The notes under the pieces were generated by a model that saw nothing but the letters and a program-made list of their open reading frames with translations, ran no database searches and had not been told where the DNA came from. From Ignavigranum ruoffiae (GTDB lineage: Bacteria; Bacillota; Bacilli; Lactobacillales; Aerococcaceae): a stretch of 64,000 nucleotides of DNA. The first letter of the stretch is position 1; each line of letters starts with the position of its first letter. The translations under genes were made by a program, and so were the position numbers. Shown piece by piece: positions 33,918-43,707 of this stretch. The DNA is taken from positions 394,318 to 458,317 of the forward strand of contig NZ_FOEN01000001.1 of the NCBI RefSeq assembly GCF_900110675.1. The letters are read 5' to 3'.

Positions 33918-34225
33918 TTATTCCTCATTTCAACAAAAGATTTTGACAAAAACGCCCAATATAAGCGCTATCAAAATTCATTATATACTCTTATCGAGGC
34001 GCTTGCTAGGAGAATCCACTACTTCTAATCAGATTTATAAGCGTGTCTCATCTTCATAGTAAAGATTCATAACATTCTTATTTATCTAAGGATCAATGAA
34101 ATAAGCTAACTTCCTTGAAAAATATAAAAGCCCGAATCCACATTCTTGGCAAAAAGAAATTTTGCCAAGAAATGAACTCGAACCCTTTTCTATAGTATCC
34201 GTCATTCATGGTTAATGTGTACTGA
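33918..34225. other. Intergenic region between tdcB and ald with a strong hairpin
   Basis: About 300 bases without a convincing gene. It contains a perfect 12-base inverted repeat, TTCTTGGCAAAA (34143-34154) and TTTTGCCAAGAA (34160-34171), with a 5-base loop. There is no clear U-run on either side. It may be a weak terminator after ald or a processing signal between the two genes. Confidence 0.5.
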
Positions 34226-35335
34226 TTACAATAATGATTTAAGGTCAGTATAAGGGAATTGACTCGTTTCAGCGACCCCTTCATGAGTTAAATAACCTTG
34301 ATAAATATTCACCCCTAAGGCCACGGTCTCACTGTTTTGAATCGCTTGTTCAAGTCCCTGATTGGCAATCATGGTGACAAAACGAGCCGAAGCATTGGTT
34401 AAAGCCTGTGAGGCGGTTTGTGGCACAGCGCCTGGGACATTCGCTACCGTATAATGAATCACATCGTGCACCTTGTAAATTGGATCAGATAGTGTGGTTG
34501 GATGGGTCGAGGTCTCGATATTCCCTCCTTGGTCAATGGCAATATCGATAATCACTGATCCTGGTTCCATAGTTTTAACCATATCTTCACTCACTAGAAC
34601 CGGAGCCCGGCGACCTGCTACTAGGACACAACCAATGACTAAATCCGCTTCAGCTACGGCTTCCGCAATATACACGGGTGAAGAAACTAAAGTTTGAACG
34701 CGATTATTAAATATATTCTCTAATTCAGCCAAACGCTGGGTATTGATGTCAAAAATTTTGACTTCTGCTCCCATCCCCAAGGCAATTTTAGCGGCACTTT
34801 CGCCAACATTCCCTCCACCAATTACAACAACCTTACCTCGAGCTACTCCAGGAACCCCGGCTAATAACTTCCCTTTTCCACCATTCTGCTGTTCTAGATA
34901 AAAAGCCCCTGCTTGAATCGCGAAACGACCAGCGATCTCTGACATAGGCTGAAGTAATGGCAACTTACCATTCTCAACCATCGTTTCATAGGCAATGCCG
35001 ATGACCTTATGTTCAATCATCGCTTCAACCAAAGGCTCATTGGCTGCTAAATGCAAGTAAGTCAAAATGATTAAGCCAGGACGGAAATATTTGTATTCAC
35101 TTTCAAGCGGCTCTTTTACTTTGACAATCATCTCAGCTTCTTGCCAAACTTGGTCCACCGGACAAATTTCAGCCCCAAAATCAATATAATCTTGATCAGG
35201 AAACCCTGAGCCCACACCGGCCCCGGCTTGAATTAAGACCCGATGTCCAGCATCTACTAAAGGTTGGACGTTCGCTGGGACTAAACCGACACGTTTTTCA
35301 TTATCTTTGATTTCTTCAGGTACTCCAATAATCAT
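34226..35335 (-). CDS. ald: Alanine dehydrogenase
   Basis: A 369-residue NAD-dependent enzyme interconverting L-alanine with pyruvate and ammonia. It starts MIIGVPEEIKDNEKRVGLVP, the family signature; catalytic Lys (VKVKEPLESEY) and His (LTYLHLAA) are present, and the NAD loop is VIGGGNVGESAAKIALGMGA. Length matches the family. A leftward promoter (TTGTAT, 17 bases, TAAATT) lies at 35397-35369. It pairs with tdcB downstream, and both release ammonia from amino acids. Confidence 0.95.
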   Translation of the reverse strand: MIIGVPEEIKDNEKRVGLVPANVQPLVDAGHRVLIQAGAGVGSGFPDQDYIDFGAEICPVDQVWQEAEMIVKVKEPLESEYKYFRPGLIILTYLHLAANEPLVEAMIEHKVIGIAYETMVENGKLPLLQPMSEIAGRFAIQAGAFYLEQQNGGKGKLLAGVPGVARGKVVVIGGGNVGESAAKIALGMGAEVKIFDINTQRLAELENIFNNRVQTLVSSPVYIAEAVAEADLVIGCVLVAGRRAPVLVSEDMVKTMEPGSVIIDIAIDQGGNIETSTHPTTLSDPIYKVHDVIHYTVANVPGAVPQTASQALTNASARFVTMIANQGLEQAIQNSETVALGVNIYQGYLTHEGVAETSQFPYTDLKSLL

Positions 35336-35368
35336 TAGTTTTGCCTCTTTCCATTCTCATTGTTTTAT

Positions 35369-35397
35369 AATTTAGCTATTATTATGCTATCATACAA
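35369..35397 (-). promoter_or_regulatory. Candidate ald promoter
   Basis: Leftward TTGTAT (35397-35392) and TAAATT (35374-35369) are separated by 17 bases. They lie 34 bases upstream of the ald start codon. Confidence 0.5.
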
Positions 35398-35770
35398 AAC
35401 CGATCAAATCGAGTCATTTCTGCTGAAATATTTTCACTATTTTAATTTTTTGCAGTATAAATTTTATAGTGCAACCATTATCGACTAAGTTTCTCAAGTT
35501 CAGGCCAATCACAAGGAGTGTAAGTCATATGAACATCCGAGCAACTCACAAAACTTAGCGACGTGTCACTTAGAAAGTGTCTAGTGGATTGAGTCCGGAA
35601 AAGCAAAACTTTAAAGAACGGTCACTCGCCAATTACACAGATTTATTTATCTTTTATTTGGGAGCTATTATTTTTTGAAAGTAACCAGCAAGGTCCACTT
35701 GCATAAATATCTATTGTAATTAACCAACTTTATTACTATCTCCATGACCAATCTCTCAGCTCAAAACAAA
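35398..35770. other. Gene-free stretch with second copy of a decayed repeat
   Basis: About 370 bases without an intact gene. The stretch at about 35560-35640 resembles 21451-21530 (shared strings include TGTCTAG, AGTCCG and gapped AAA/GC/AAA runs). No inverted-repeat ends or transposase motif were found. The rest shows nothing I can name. Confidence 0.35.
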
Positions 35771-35795
35771 AAACCTAGGCAACATGCCTAGGTTT
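35771..35795 (-). terminator. Terminator downstream of trxA
   Basis: AAACCTAGGCA (35771-35781) and TGCCTAGGTTT (35785-35795) form a perfect stem with a 3-base loop. Read leftward it is followed by TTTGTTTTG, ending the zapA-cvpA-mutS2-trxA unit. Confidence 0.85.
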
Positions 35796-35902
35796 AATCA
35801 TCAAATGTAAATAGAGTTTTTGAACTTCTAACTCTTTAATCAACTTCACTGAGTCTTTGGTTTAAATTGCTGAAGAACCTCACCATTCCGATTTAGGAAT
35901 GT

Positions 35903-36214
35903 CTACATATATTGTTTCAAAATTTCTGATAAACGATTTTTATCGTGGAAGCCCACTAATTTTTCAACAACTTGACCGTCTTTTTTAACGATTAAAGTCG
36001 GAATTGACATAATCCCAAAAGAACGAGCTACTTCTGTCTGTTCATCGACATTCATTTTGAAAAATTCCACTTGGCCATCCAATTCTTGAGCCAATTCATC
36101 GACTACAGGGGATTGCATCCGACAAGGACCACACCAAGGAGCCCAAAAGTCAACCAGTACAACACCTTCTGCTGTTTTATTTTCAAAATCTTTATCTGTA
36201 ATATCTAATACCAT
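35903..36214 (-). CDS. trxA: Thioredoxin
   Basis: A 103-residue thioredoxin that reduces protein disulfides in the cytoplasm. The active site WCGPC follows VDFWAPW, and the cis-Pro loop SIPTLIV is present. Length and motifs are canonical. It lies 68 bases after mutS2 on the same strand, the usual mutS2-trxA order in Bacilli, and a strong terminator follows. Confidence 0.95.
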   Translation of the reverse strand: MVLDITDKDFENKTAEGVVLVDFWAPWCGPCRMQSPVVDELAQELDGQVEFFKMNVDEQTEVARSFGIMSIPTLIVKKDGQVVEKLVGFHDKNRLSEILKQYM

Positions 36215-36282
36215 TTTATTTCTCTCCTCTCAAAGTGAAGTTATCTTAACACATTGCTTCTTAACTGTCATCGAATTTGCTT

Positions 36283-38640
36283 CTATTTAAAATATACCAC
36301 AGTTGCTCCACTTCCTCCAGCATTGGCCAGAGCATATTCAAAACGGTCAACTTGGGGATGACGTTTGAGTAAATCTTGGATACCTTGTCGCAGCGCTCCA
36401 GTCCCTTTCCCATGGACAATAGTTACCATCGGATGGTGGGATAAGAGTGCCTGGTCTAAATATTTCTTAGTATTCTCCATCGCTGCATCAAATCGTTGGC
36501 CTCTTAAATCCAATTGTGTTTGAACCTTACTGCCAGCCTGTCGTTGAACATTGACTGTCACTTTAGGTTCAATTTTATTGAGTGGTTGCAATTCATCGGC
36601 AGGAATTTTCATTTTTAGAATACCCATTTGAACCACATACTCTTTATGGTCCAAGACTTCAATAATCGTTCCTCGCTGACCATATGAAAGTACTTCGACA
36701 TCATCGCCAACCTTCAGCTTCTTAGCCCGCTTGGCCTTCTTCAAGACCCGATTTTTCTTTAAGCGTTCGGGTTGTTTTAATTGGTCAAAACGTCCTTTCT
36801 TATCAATGAGGACATGTTCTTTGATTGTCTTATCCTGACCTTGCTCTAATTGAAGATCACGAATTTCTTGAATAATCTTCTCAGCTTCAGCCTTCTTCTC
36901 TTCAACTTGAGCATTCGCTTGGCGCTTCGTCTTCTCTATGAGCTCATTTTTTTGATTCATGAACCGTTGATATTCTGTCATTAAATCAGCATGAATCTTC
37001 TCGGCTTCAGCCAAAATTTGTTGACTTTGATGATGATCTTGTTCGGCCAGACGATGTTCTCGTTCTAGCTGAGAAATCATCTCGTTAACCGATTGATCAG
37101 CTTGGGAGATTCCCGATTGAGCATATTGCAGGATCGAAGCAGGTAGACCCAGCCGTTGGGAAATCTCTAGGGCATTAGACCGTCCGGGAATACCGATTAA
37201 CAAGCGATAAGTAGGCGATAAACTATCACTATCAAATTCCATACTAGCATTTACTGTATCTGCTGCTTGATGGGCATAAACTTTTAATTCTGGATAGTGA
37301 GTCGTCGCCATCACCATGACCCGATGTTGCCGTAAATGATCCAAGATGGCCATCGCTAAACTAGCCCCCTCTTGCGGATCGGTCCCTGAACCTAGTTCAT
37401 CGAAGAGGACCAGTGAATCTGCGGTCATTTGTTCGAGAATCGACACAATATTGGTCATATGACCCGAGAATGTAGACAAACTTTGTTCAATCGATTGTTC
37501 ATCACCAATATCCGCAAAAATTTGGTCAAACAAAGCTAATTGGCTCCCAGAATCACAGGGAATATGTAAACCTACTTGGCCCATCATCTGAATTAAGCCA
37601 AGTGTCTTGAGTAAGATTGTTTTCCCACCGGTATTCGGCCCTGTAATAATTAAAGCCCGATAATGTTGACCCAGAATAATATCATTAGCCACAATCTTAT
37701 CCTCAGCAATTAAGGGATGACGAGCCTGCCACAAGGCGACATGCTGTTCCTTTGAAAAAATAGGTCGCACACCCTTTATCTCACGAGCATAAAAAGCGCG
37801 AGCCTGAATGAAATCTAATTGACCCAAACAAGTTTGATTATCCCTAATATCTTGGGAATAAGGCATCAAGGCTTGAGTATTTTCTTCAAGAATGCGTTCA
37901 ATTTCTTTACGCTCAGCACTTTGCAAATCGGTCAATTGGTTATTTAATTGAACGACGGCTTGGGGTTCAATATATAAAGTCTGACCCGTAGAAGATTGGT
38001 CATGGATCGTGCCACCAAACTGATTACGATATTCGGCCTTAACAGGAACCACATAACGATTATTTCGAATGGTAATCAAAGCATCCGACAGATAATTAGC
38101 CTTGGACTTGAGTAATTGATTCAGCTGTTGGCGAATCTGACTTTCTAACTGATTTTGGCGACGCCGGATTCGAGCTAACTCACTGGAAGCTGTGGATAAT
38201 ATATTCCCCGACTCATCCACAATTAGATTAATTTGTTGCAACAATTTAGGCTGTAGAATCAATTGATCCGCCCAGAATTGCAAGGCTTCGATCATAACTT
38301 CTTCAGCAGCTAATTGCTTAAAGAAATTGCCTAAGTCGAGAACCGTTTTTAACAATCTCCCAATCTGAGCAAATTCTGGACCATTTAAGCTCGCACCGAG
38401 TTCTAAACGCTTCAAAGCAGCAGTTAGGTTATCAATTCGCCCAATCGGCATCGATTTGTCTTGCAGAATTAAATCTAAAGCTTCCGCTGTTTCGGCCTGC
38501 CATTGTTCCAGTTGGTTTACATCATCAGACATCTTCATTGCGCTAATATGCTCTTTGCCCATAGGCGTTTGTGCATATTGACTCACTTTCTCTTGAATCC
38601 GAGCGAATTCTAAAGTCTGGTATATTTTTGGGGTGTTCAA
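36283..38640 (-). CDS. mutS2: MutS2 family ATPase/nuclease
   Basis: A 785-residue MutS2 protein. Walker A is GPNTGGKTILLKTLG, Walker B VLFDELGSGTDP, then a long coiled coil (about 510-630) and a C-terminal Smr domain with LDLRGQRFDAAMENTKKYLD and VHGKGTGALRQG. MutS2 is not a mismatch-repair protein; relatives suppress homologous recombination or split collided ribosomes (MutS2/RqcU). The domain set is complete, so either activity is possible. It sits between the cvpA-like gene and trxA. Confidence 0.95.
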   Translation of the reverse strand: MNTPKIYQTLEFARIQEKVSQYAQTPMGKEHISAMKMSDDVNQLEQWQAETAEALDLILQDKSMPIGRIDNLTAALKRLELGASLNGPEFAQIGRLLKTVLDLGNFFKQLAAEEVMIEALQFWADQLILQPKLLQQINLIVDESGNILSTASSELARIRRRQNQLESQIRQQLNQLLKSKANYLSDALITIRNNRYVVPVKAEYRNQFGGTIHDQSSTGQTLYIEPQAVVQLNNQLTDLQSAERKEIERILEENTQALMPYSQDIRDNQTCLGQLDFIQARAFYAREIKGVRPIFSKEQHVALWQARHPLIAEDKIVANDIILGQHYRALIITGPNTGGKTILLKTLGLIQMMGQVGLHIPCDSGSQLALFDQIFADIGDEQSIEQSLSTFSGHMTNIVSILEQMTADSLVLFDELGSGTDPQEGASLAMAILDHLRQHRVMVMATTHYPELKVYAHQAADTVNASMEFDSDSLSPTYRLLIGIPGRSNALEISQRLGLPASILQYAQSGISQADQSVNEMISQLEREHRLAEQDHHQSQQILAEAEKIHADLMTEYQRFMNQKNELIEKTKRQANAQVEEKKAEAEKIIQEIRDLQLEQGQDKTIKEHVLIDKKGRFDQLKQPERLKKNRVLKKAKRAKKLKVGDDVEVLSYGQRGTIIEVLDHKEYVVQMGILKMKIPADELQPLNKIEPKVTVNVQRQAGSKVQTQLDLRGQRFDAAMENTKKYLDQALLSHHPMVTIVHGKGTGALRQGIQDLLKRHPQVDRFEYALANAGGSGATVVYFK

Positions 38641-38674
38641 TGTCTACTCCTTTCTTATTATTTAATAAATCCCA

Positions 38675-39226
38675 TTAGCTAAATGGGTTTGCATTCAGCC
38701 AAGCATTGGCCGCCAAATCCGATAAGATTGGCGTCTGGGAAACAATCCAATATAATAAAGGATTATTCACAAATTGTTGTTGAATCCATTCAATGGGCAA
38801 TAAAGATAAGACAAATAAGAGTAAAAATACCATGATATAAGTAATTAATAAATTGACAATACCACCAGCAATCCCGTTGGCCGAATCGAGTAAGTTATAA
38901 TATTGCACCCGACTGAAGAAGACGGAAACAATTCGAGTCACAATATAGCCAATGACTAAAATGAAAATAAATGAAACCACCCGATAGAAGGCATCATTAA
39001 TCAGGAAGCTAGTTGCTTCATTATATAAGGTAAATTCGGTATCTGGCTGAATCGCTGGAAAAGGAATCAACATTTCGGCCCATTTTGAAATGGCCTCATA
39101 ATAACGACTGGCCACAAAAAAACTGATTAAATAACCCAGCAAGCGAATTAACTGCATGGCCAGGCCTTGACGGTAACCTTGATAGAAACCAAGTAATAAA
39201 ATAATTAAAACAATAATTGTAAACAT
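38675..39226 (-). CDS. CvpA-family membrane protein
   Basis: A 183-residue protein with four hydrophobic helices (N-terminal IIVLIILLLGFYQGYRQGLA, then about 30-45, 85-105 and 120-145) matching the CvpA family, named for colicin V production but of general envelope function in Firmicutes. It follows zapA by 19 bases and precedes mutS2, the standard zapA-yshB-mutS2 order. The cellular role is unresolved. Confidence 0.85.
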   Translation of the reverse strand: MFTIIVLIILLLGFYQGYRQGLAMQLIRLLGYLISFFVASRYYEAISKWAEMLIPFPAIQPDTEFTLYNEATSFLINDAFYRVVSFIFILVIGYIVTRIVSVFFSRVQYYNLLDSANGIAGGIVNLLITYIMVFLLLFVLSLLPIEWIQQQFVNNPLLYWIVSQTPILSDLAANAWLNANPFS

Positions 39227-39245
39227 ACTTCCACCTCAAAACGAA

Positions 39246-39578
39246 CTATCCATGATGAAAAGGAATCGTTCGATCAAATTTCTGACTTTCTTTCGTCGGA
39301 TTTGGTTCATGTCCTACAGAATTCATATCACTATATTCGGCTAAGGCATGTTCCAATTCCATTATTTTTTGTTCTTTAATAAGCTGATCAGACACTGCAT
39401 TCACTGCCATTAATAAAGCCTTATCTTGAGAAGATAAACGACGATCTAATTGACTCAGTTGCTTTAATTGGGAATTTACAATTTCTACGACGGCTTCAAT
39501 GTGCTGAGCTGACTGGCGACCAATAATCGTATAATCGCGACCTTCAATCGTCACTTTCACTCTTCGTTTACTTTGCAT
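39246..39578 (-). CDS. zapA: Cell-division protein ZapA
   Basis: A 110-residue protein that promotes FtsZ filament bundling. The N-terminal globular part (RRVKVTIEGRDYTIIG) is followed by a long coiled coil (about 30-85, with AVNAVSDQLIKEQKIMELEH). Length and placement before cvpA and mutS2 match the Bacillus order. It diverges from rnhC, with about 117 bases between start codons. Confidence 0.9.
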   Translation of the reverse strand: MQSKRRVKVTIEGRDYTIIGRQSAQHIEAVVEIVNSQLKQLSQLDRRLSSQDKALLMAVNAVSDQLIKEQKIMELEHALAEYSDMNSVGHEPNPTKESQKFDRTIPFHHG

Positions 39579-39635
39579 GCGACATTCCCTTTCACTATAT
39601 TATATACTCCGATGGTATAGATGCTTAATTCATAT

Positions 39636-39664
39636 TTTAACATTTATCATTGATTAAGTATAAT
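39636..39664 (+). promoter_or_regulatory. rnhC promoter
   Basis: TTTAAC (39636-39641) and a perfect TATAAT (39659-39664) with 17-base spacing lie 31 bases before the rnhC start codon. Confidence 0.6.
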
Positions 39665-39695
39665 AGATAATAAGTGAAGATGAAAGGAATTTTCT

Positions 39696-40625
39696 ATGAA
39701 TACAGTGACACTAACTTTAACTGCTCAGCAAATTCAAACGCTTAAAGCCTTATACCCTCAGGCAAAAATTAGCGCCGTTCCCTATGCTCATTATCGCTTG
39801 CAAATACCTCAACTTACGATTACTGCCTATCATTCTGGTAAGGTCGTATTTCAAGGAAAGCTCGCCCAAGACCATGCTAATCCTTGGCAAAGCAAGTCCT
39901 CCACCTGGCAAAGTCCTAGTAAAGAAAAAAATAAACCTCGGAAAAGTTCAATCCACTCTACCAGTGTATTGATGGGTTCGGATGAGGTAGGTAATGGATC
40001 CTATTTCGGTGCCCTAACAGTGGCTGCGGTGTTCTTAACAGCTGATCAGATTAAATATGCTCAGACTTTAGGTATTAAAGATTCAAAACACTTGAACGAT
40101 CAGCAGATAATTAAACTGAGTCAGATTATCCGGTCTGAATTCAAACATAGCCTACGGGTTTGTAATCCTAGCGAATATAATCGATTAATTGGGCCCTATA
40201 ATGCAGTCAGTCTTAAGGTCCACCTTCACAACCAAGTCCTCTTAGACCTATTGAACAAGCTCAATCCTAAAGAAAAGTCGCTTCTCCAAGGCATCCTGAT
40301 TGATCAATTTACCTCTCCGGCTAATTACTATAAATATTTAAATAAAGAAGAGACCCCGCTGAAGCAAGGTCTCCACTTTAAAGTTAGATCAGAATCAATT
40401 CATCTATCTGTCGCCAGTGCCTCGATCCTTGCTCGAGCCGCTTTCTTGCAATCCTTACAGGATTTGGGGCAAGCTTATCACACTAAACTGCCTTCCGGTG
40501 CGGGTCTACAAGTTGACAATTTTGGCCGACAATTGGTCGCTCAATGGGGCCCTGAAGTTCTAAAAAATACCGCAAAGTTACATTTCAAAAACACACAAAA
40601 AATCTTAAATCTTAATACTCGCTAA
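39696..40625 (+). CDS. rnhC: Ribonuclease HIII
   Basis: A 309-residue type 2 RNase H that removes RNA from RNA-DNA hybrids. It has an N-terminal TBP-like substrate-binding domain (residues about 1-85) followed by the catalytic core with GSDEVGNGSYFG (the first acidic residues), IKDSKHLND, ILIDQF and HLSVASASILARAAFL. The start has an AAGGAATTT-type site. It overlaps the convergent gene on the other strand by 14 bases at its 3' end. It is divergent from zapA, again as in Bacilli. Confidence 0.93.
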   Translation: MNTVTLTLTAQQIQTLKALYPQAKISAVPYAHYRLQIPQLTITAYHSGKVVFQGKLAQDHANPWQSKSSTWQSPSKEKNKPRKSSIHSTSVLMGSDEVGNGSYFGALTVAAVFLTADQIKYAQTLGIKDSKHLNDQQIIKLSQIIRSEFKHSLRVCNPSEYNRLIGPYNAVSLKVHLHNQVLLDLLNKLNPKEKSLLQGILIDQFTSPANYYKYLNKEETPLKQGLHFKVRSESIHLSVASASILARAAFLQSLQDLGQAYHTKLPSGAGLQVDNFGRQLVAQWGPEVLKNTAKLHFKNTQKILNLNTR

Positions 40626-41817
40626 CCGATAAATCGAGAAAGACAAATGATCGGGTGGGATCGACACTCTCCACCTGCCATCTTGAATGGTAGACCACTT
40701 GTTCAGTAACTGGATCGAAGACTTCTAATTGATATTCTGTCGCTGAGATTTGTTGTGCTAAATAAATCTTGCCCGCAGCTAAACATACTGATTGATAATC
40801 CTCACCAAATTCTTTTATTTTTTCTAATTTTTTATTTTTCAAGTTAAAGCTGGAAAGAATTCCTTTACCCATCGCTGGCATTTGACCTTGCCAAGACAGG
40901 GATTCTTGAGGAATTTCTGCTGACTCGTATAGATAAACATGGCCTTCGTGGACCCAATAATGTTTAGTCGATTGATCGATAAATCCTTCGTCGGGTAAAT
41001 CGACTTCTTTTTCCCCTTGATAATTATATAACTCGTAATTGGGCTGGATTGAATGATAACTAACTGTTTCTGGATTCGTTGATCCATCCTGATAGGCCGA
41101 AAGAACCATATATTCCGGATAAATGCCCATCATCGGCCGACTATACTCTAGGTAAAGATTCTGTTGAGGTCGAGAAATTTCTGCGACTTTACTGACTTCC
41201 CCGGCTTCGACATCTAAGGTCAATAGCAGCCAATCGCCGGCTGCTTGATATATCCCTGCATTATCCGGTGCTATTCTTTCTATTAATATATTGATCACTT
41301 GTTCATGACGGACAAATCCGAGAAATTTATAGTCGTAGTCTCCAGGTTCGAGCGAGTATGCTTTATCGGCAAAGCTTTGTGAGGCTTGGTCGAAGATGGC
41401 ATAATTGAAAGTCTGCTCGACATTCAACCAATAAGCTAAATGAAGGGGAATCCAGATTTCTTTACCTTTATTCTCAGCCACTTTTGTTAAAGAATCTTGT
41501 TTGCTCCGTTTATTCGGAGCGATTTTTTTGAGTTTTTTCTCCCAGACATAGCGGTCGAGTTTCATAATCATTGGATTATCGACTGCTTGTTCAACCCGTC
41601 CCTGGTCGATAACAAAATCCAATTCAATGGCATCTTTGTCTTCGGTTGGCTTTTCCTCGAGGACGGAAGTCCGTAACAGTACCTGATCCAGCAAGCTAGA
41701 ATCGCCACTTGCTTCAATTTGCTTGAATTTCACCGGAACATGATAAGGCATCATTAAGATAATAAAACCAAGACTAGCCAAAATGATTAAACTGAGGGTA
41801 TATCCTTGACGTTTCAT
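40612..41817 (-). CDS. Exported protein of the YtrA-type operon, unknown function
   Basis: A 401-residue protein with one N-terminal hydrophobic helix (residues about 8-25) and a large outside domain rich in beta-strand-like and aromatic stretches. There is no lipobox Cys after the helix, so it is probably membrane-anchored. It follows the permease by 10 bases and is the last gene of the regulator-ATPase-permease unit; its position is like that of the sensor or accessory subunits in YtrABCDEF-type systems, but I do not recognise the sequence. The C-terminus overlaps convergent rnhC by 14 bases. Confidence 0.6.
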   Translation of the reverse strand: MKRQGYTLSLIILASLGFIILMMPYHVPVKFKQIEASGDSSLLDQVLLRTSVLEEKPTEDKDAIELDFVIDQGRVEQAVDNPMIMKLDRYVWEKKLKKIAPNKRSKQDSLTKVAENKGKEIWIPLHLAYWLNVEQTFNYAIFDQASQSFADKAYSLEPGDYDYKFLGFVRHEQVINILIERIAPDNAGIYQAAGDWLLLTLDVEAGEVSKVAEISRPQQNLYLEYSRPMMGIYPEYMVLSAYQDGSTNPETVSYHSIQPNYELYNYQGEKEVDLPDEGFIDQSTKHYWVHEGHVYLYESAEIPQESLSWQGQMPAMGKGILSSFNLKNKKLEKIKEFGEDYQSVCLAAGKIYLAQQISATEYQLEVFDPVTEQVVYHSRWQVESVDPTRSFVFLDLSVSEY

Positions 41818-41827
41818 AAGCGCCTCC

Positions 41828-42616
41828 TTATATGCTGATAACTCGTTGACTGATAAAGGACATCCATAAGCCTTGCAAGAGATTGATAAATAAGAGTTGC
41901 CAAATCAGCCAGACGAAAGTTTCCCGATCCGTTAAATGAAATACAACTGAATCCAACCAAATCGCAAAAACGATTAATAAAATGGAAAGAATCAAATAAA
42001 TCCCTGTCAGGCTGATACTTCGTTTCATTGATTGTTGTTTCAGACTATTAAATAAAATTTGAAGATTACTAGAAATCAAAATAACTAGTGAGATGAGTAA
42101 AGCGATAAAGGCAAATCCCTTCAAATTTAAAGGAATCAGTACATTTAAGGGGGTCAGATTTAAGAGTTCTAATCGCCATCCCATACTGATGTAGTTATCA
42201 AACAGCGCTTGACAAAGTTGATCCACAATGATGAAAACCAACCATTGAATCACAATCATCGTTAAGGACATTAACATGCTGGCGGACCATTTAGCCCAGG
42301 AAATGGCTAAACGAGAACCTGGCAGGCTCAATAATCGATAGATAAATCGCCCCTGTAAATGCCACTCACGAAACCAAATATAATGAACATATAGAATGGT
42401 AACCGCTAAACCGACGGCCACAATCATCCAAAAAAGATTGTTCTCAGCAAATAGATTTTCTAAACCAAAATCTTTCTGAGGCTGAAATACTCCTTGAAAT
42501 TTGATCATGCGGACAAAACTTAGCCCCTCAGCGATTAATAAAATCATCACAAAACTCACGAAGAAATGTTTACTCCGATTCATTTCATCTACAAAAAGAT
42601 TCCAAAATTTCTTCAT
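41828..42616 (-). CDS. ABC-2-like permease of the YtrA-type operon
   Basis: A 262-residue protein with about six membrane helices and no ATPase motif. It starts one base after the ATPase stop and ends 10 bases before the exported protein gene, so all three are co-translated. By context it is the membrane subunit of the same transporter. In Bacillus, YtrA-type operons respond to cell-wall antibiotics such as ramoplanin or bacitracin; whether that holds here is an inference. Confidence 0.75.
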   Translation of the reverse strand: MKKFWNLFVDEMNRSKHFFVSFVMILLIAEGLSFVRMIKFQGVFQPQKDFGLENLFAENNLFWMIVAVGLAVTILYVHYIWFREWHLQGRFIYRLLSLPGSRLAISWAKWSASMLMSLTMIVIQWLVFIIVDQLCQALFDNYISMGWRLELLNLTPLNVLIPLNLKGFAFIALLISLVILISSNLQILFNSLKQQSMKRSISLTGIYLILSILLIVFAIWLDSVVFHLTDRETFVWLIWQLLFINLLQGLWMSFISQRVISI

Positions 42617-43300
42617 TTAATTCACCTCCCGCATCACATCAAGAATAGATTGCCCTTGTTCTTCTCGGCGCTCCTCTGCTTTGAAATTCTCAACGATTTC
42701 TCCATCTTTAAGAATTACCACATTATCAATTAAACTTTCAATTTCATTCACTTCATGCGTTGAAATTAAGACCCCCCGCTGTTCCATCAAATTTGAGGTG
42801 AAGACTTGAAGAATTTGTTCGCGGGCTAAAGCATCGATCCCAGAAAAGGGTTCATCCATGATTAAATAATCGGTATCGAGGGTCAAACCTAATAAAAGAT
42901 TCATCTTAGCTACATTCCCTTTGGAAAGACTGCCAATCTTGTCTTCTCGCTTCAAACGAAAGAATTCTAATAATTCACTAGCCCGACGTGGATTATATGT
43001 GGAATAGTAGCGTTGCATCATCGCCAAACTTTCTTGGACGGTCATCGAATTTAAGACAATAATTTGATCGGGCACATAGGATAAGCGATCCAAACTATCC
43101 GGGCAAATCACTTTCCCATCGATGGTAATGTCCCCACTCTGCCAAGGTAATAAACGCATGATTAAATTCATCAGGGTCGTCTTGCCTGAGCCATTTAACC
43201 CCACTAAGCAGGTAATTTCACCCCGAGGGATTTCAAAAGAAATATTATTGAGCACTTGCTTTTTGGCATAAGCATAACTTACTTGATTAATCTTGATCAT
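42617..43300 (-). CDS. ABC ATPase of the YtrA-type operon
   Basis: A 227-residue ATPase with Walker A GLNGSGKTT, signature LSKGNVAKMNLLLGL, Walker B YLIMDEPFSGID and switch His in STHEVNEIE. The signature and the short length fit the YtrB/exporter type (relatives of the NosF/CcmA group). Its start overlaps the GntR regulator gene by 14 bases. It supplies energy for the downstream permease. Confidence 0.88.
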   Translation of the reverse strand: MIKINQVSYAYAKKQVLNNISFEIPRGEITCLVGLNGSGKTTLMNLIMRLLPWQSGDITIDGKVICPDSLDRLSYVPDQIIVLNSMTVQESLAMMQRYYSTYNPRRASELLEFFRLKREDKIGSLSKGNVAKMNLLLGLTLDTDYLIMDEPFSGIDALAREQILQVFTSNLMEQRGVLISTHEVNEIESLIDNVVILKDGEIVENFKAEERREEQGQSILDVMREVN

Positions 43301-43670
43301 CTACTGACTCACTCCATTCTGCTTTATTCAAATATTCAATCGCTTCTTGACGTGAAATGTGCATGGCACGAATTTCCTTAACAAACTGACTGACTGCTTG
43401 GCCGACCATTTCCTCCCGTAACTGGGCCAACCTTTCTGGGTCCGTGGTTAACTGACTGGGAACATTAGCTTGAGTGACGATCAATGCCTGCTCTTCCATT
43501 TCTTTAAAAGCTTTTTGAACGGTATTGGGATTAATCTTGAGTTGTTGAGCAATCTCTCGCCGAGAAGGAAGTGACGCTCCAGGTTGGTAGGCTCCACGAA
43601 CAAAAGCTAGTTTAAATTGGTGGATCAGTTGTTGATAGATTGGTATCTGCGCATCAAATTTCATAGGCAC
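43287..43670 (-). CDS. GntR-family regulator, YtrA type
   Basis: A 127-residue regulator: winged helix-turn-helix (ASLPSRREIAQQLKINPNTVQKAFKEMEEQ, residues about 30-60) with a short C-terminal helical tail, the YtrA subfamily layout without a large ligand domain. It heads the operon with a GAGGAGG ribosome site and most likely represses it. Two palindromes at 43681-43700 and 43708-43727 in its own promoter region are the probable operators. Confidence 0.9.
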   Translation of the reverse strand: MPMKFDAQIPIYQQLIHQFKLAFVRGAYQPGASLPSRREIAQQLKINPNTVQKAFKEMEEQALIVTQANVPSQLTTDPERLAQLREEMVGQAVSQFVKEIRAMHISRQEAIEYLNKAEWSESVDDQD

Positions 43671-43680
43671 CCTCCTCTTT

Positions 43681-43700
43681 TGTATTACCTATGTAATACA
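43681..43700 (-). promoter_or_regulatory. Operator 1 for the YtrA-type regulator
   Basis: TGTATTACCTATGTAATACA is a palindrome with perfect 8-base arms around a 4-base centre, 10 bases upstream of the regulator's start codon. Confidence 0.7.
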
Positions 43701-43707
43701 TCTCGCT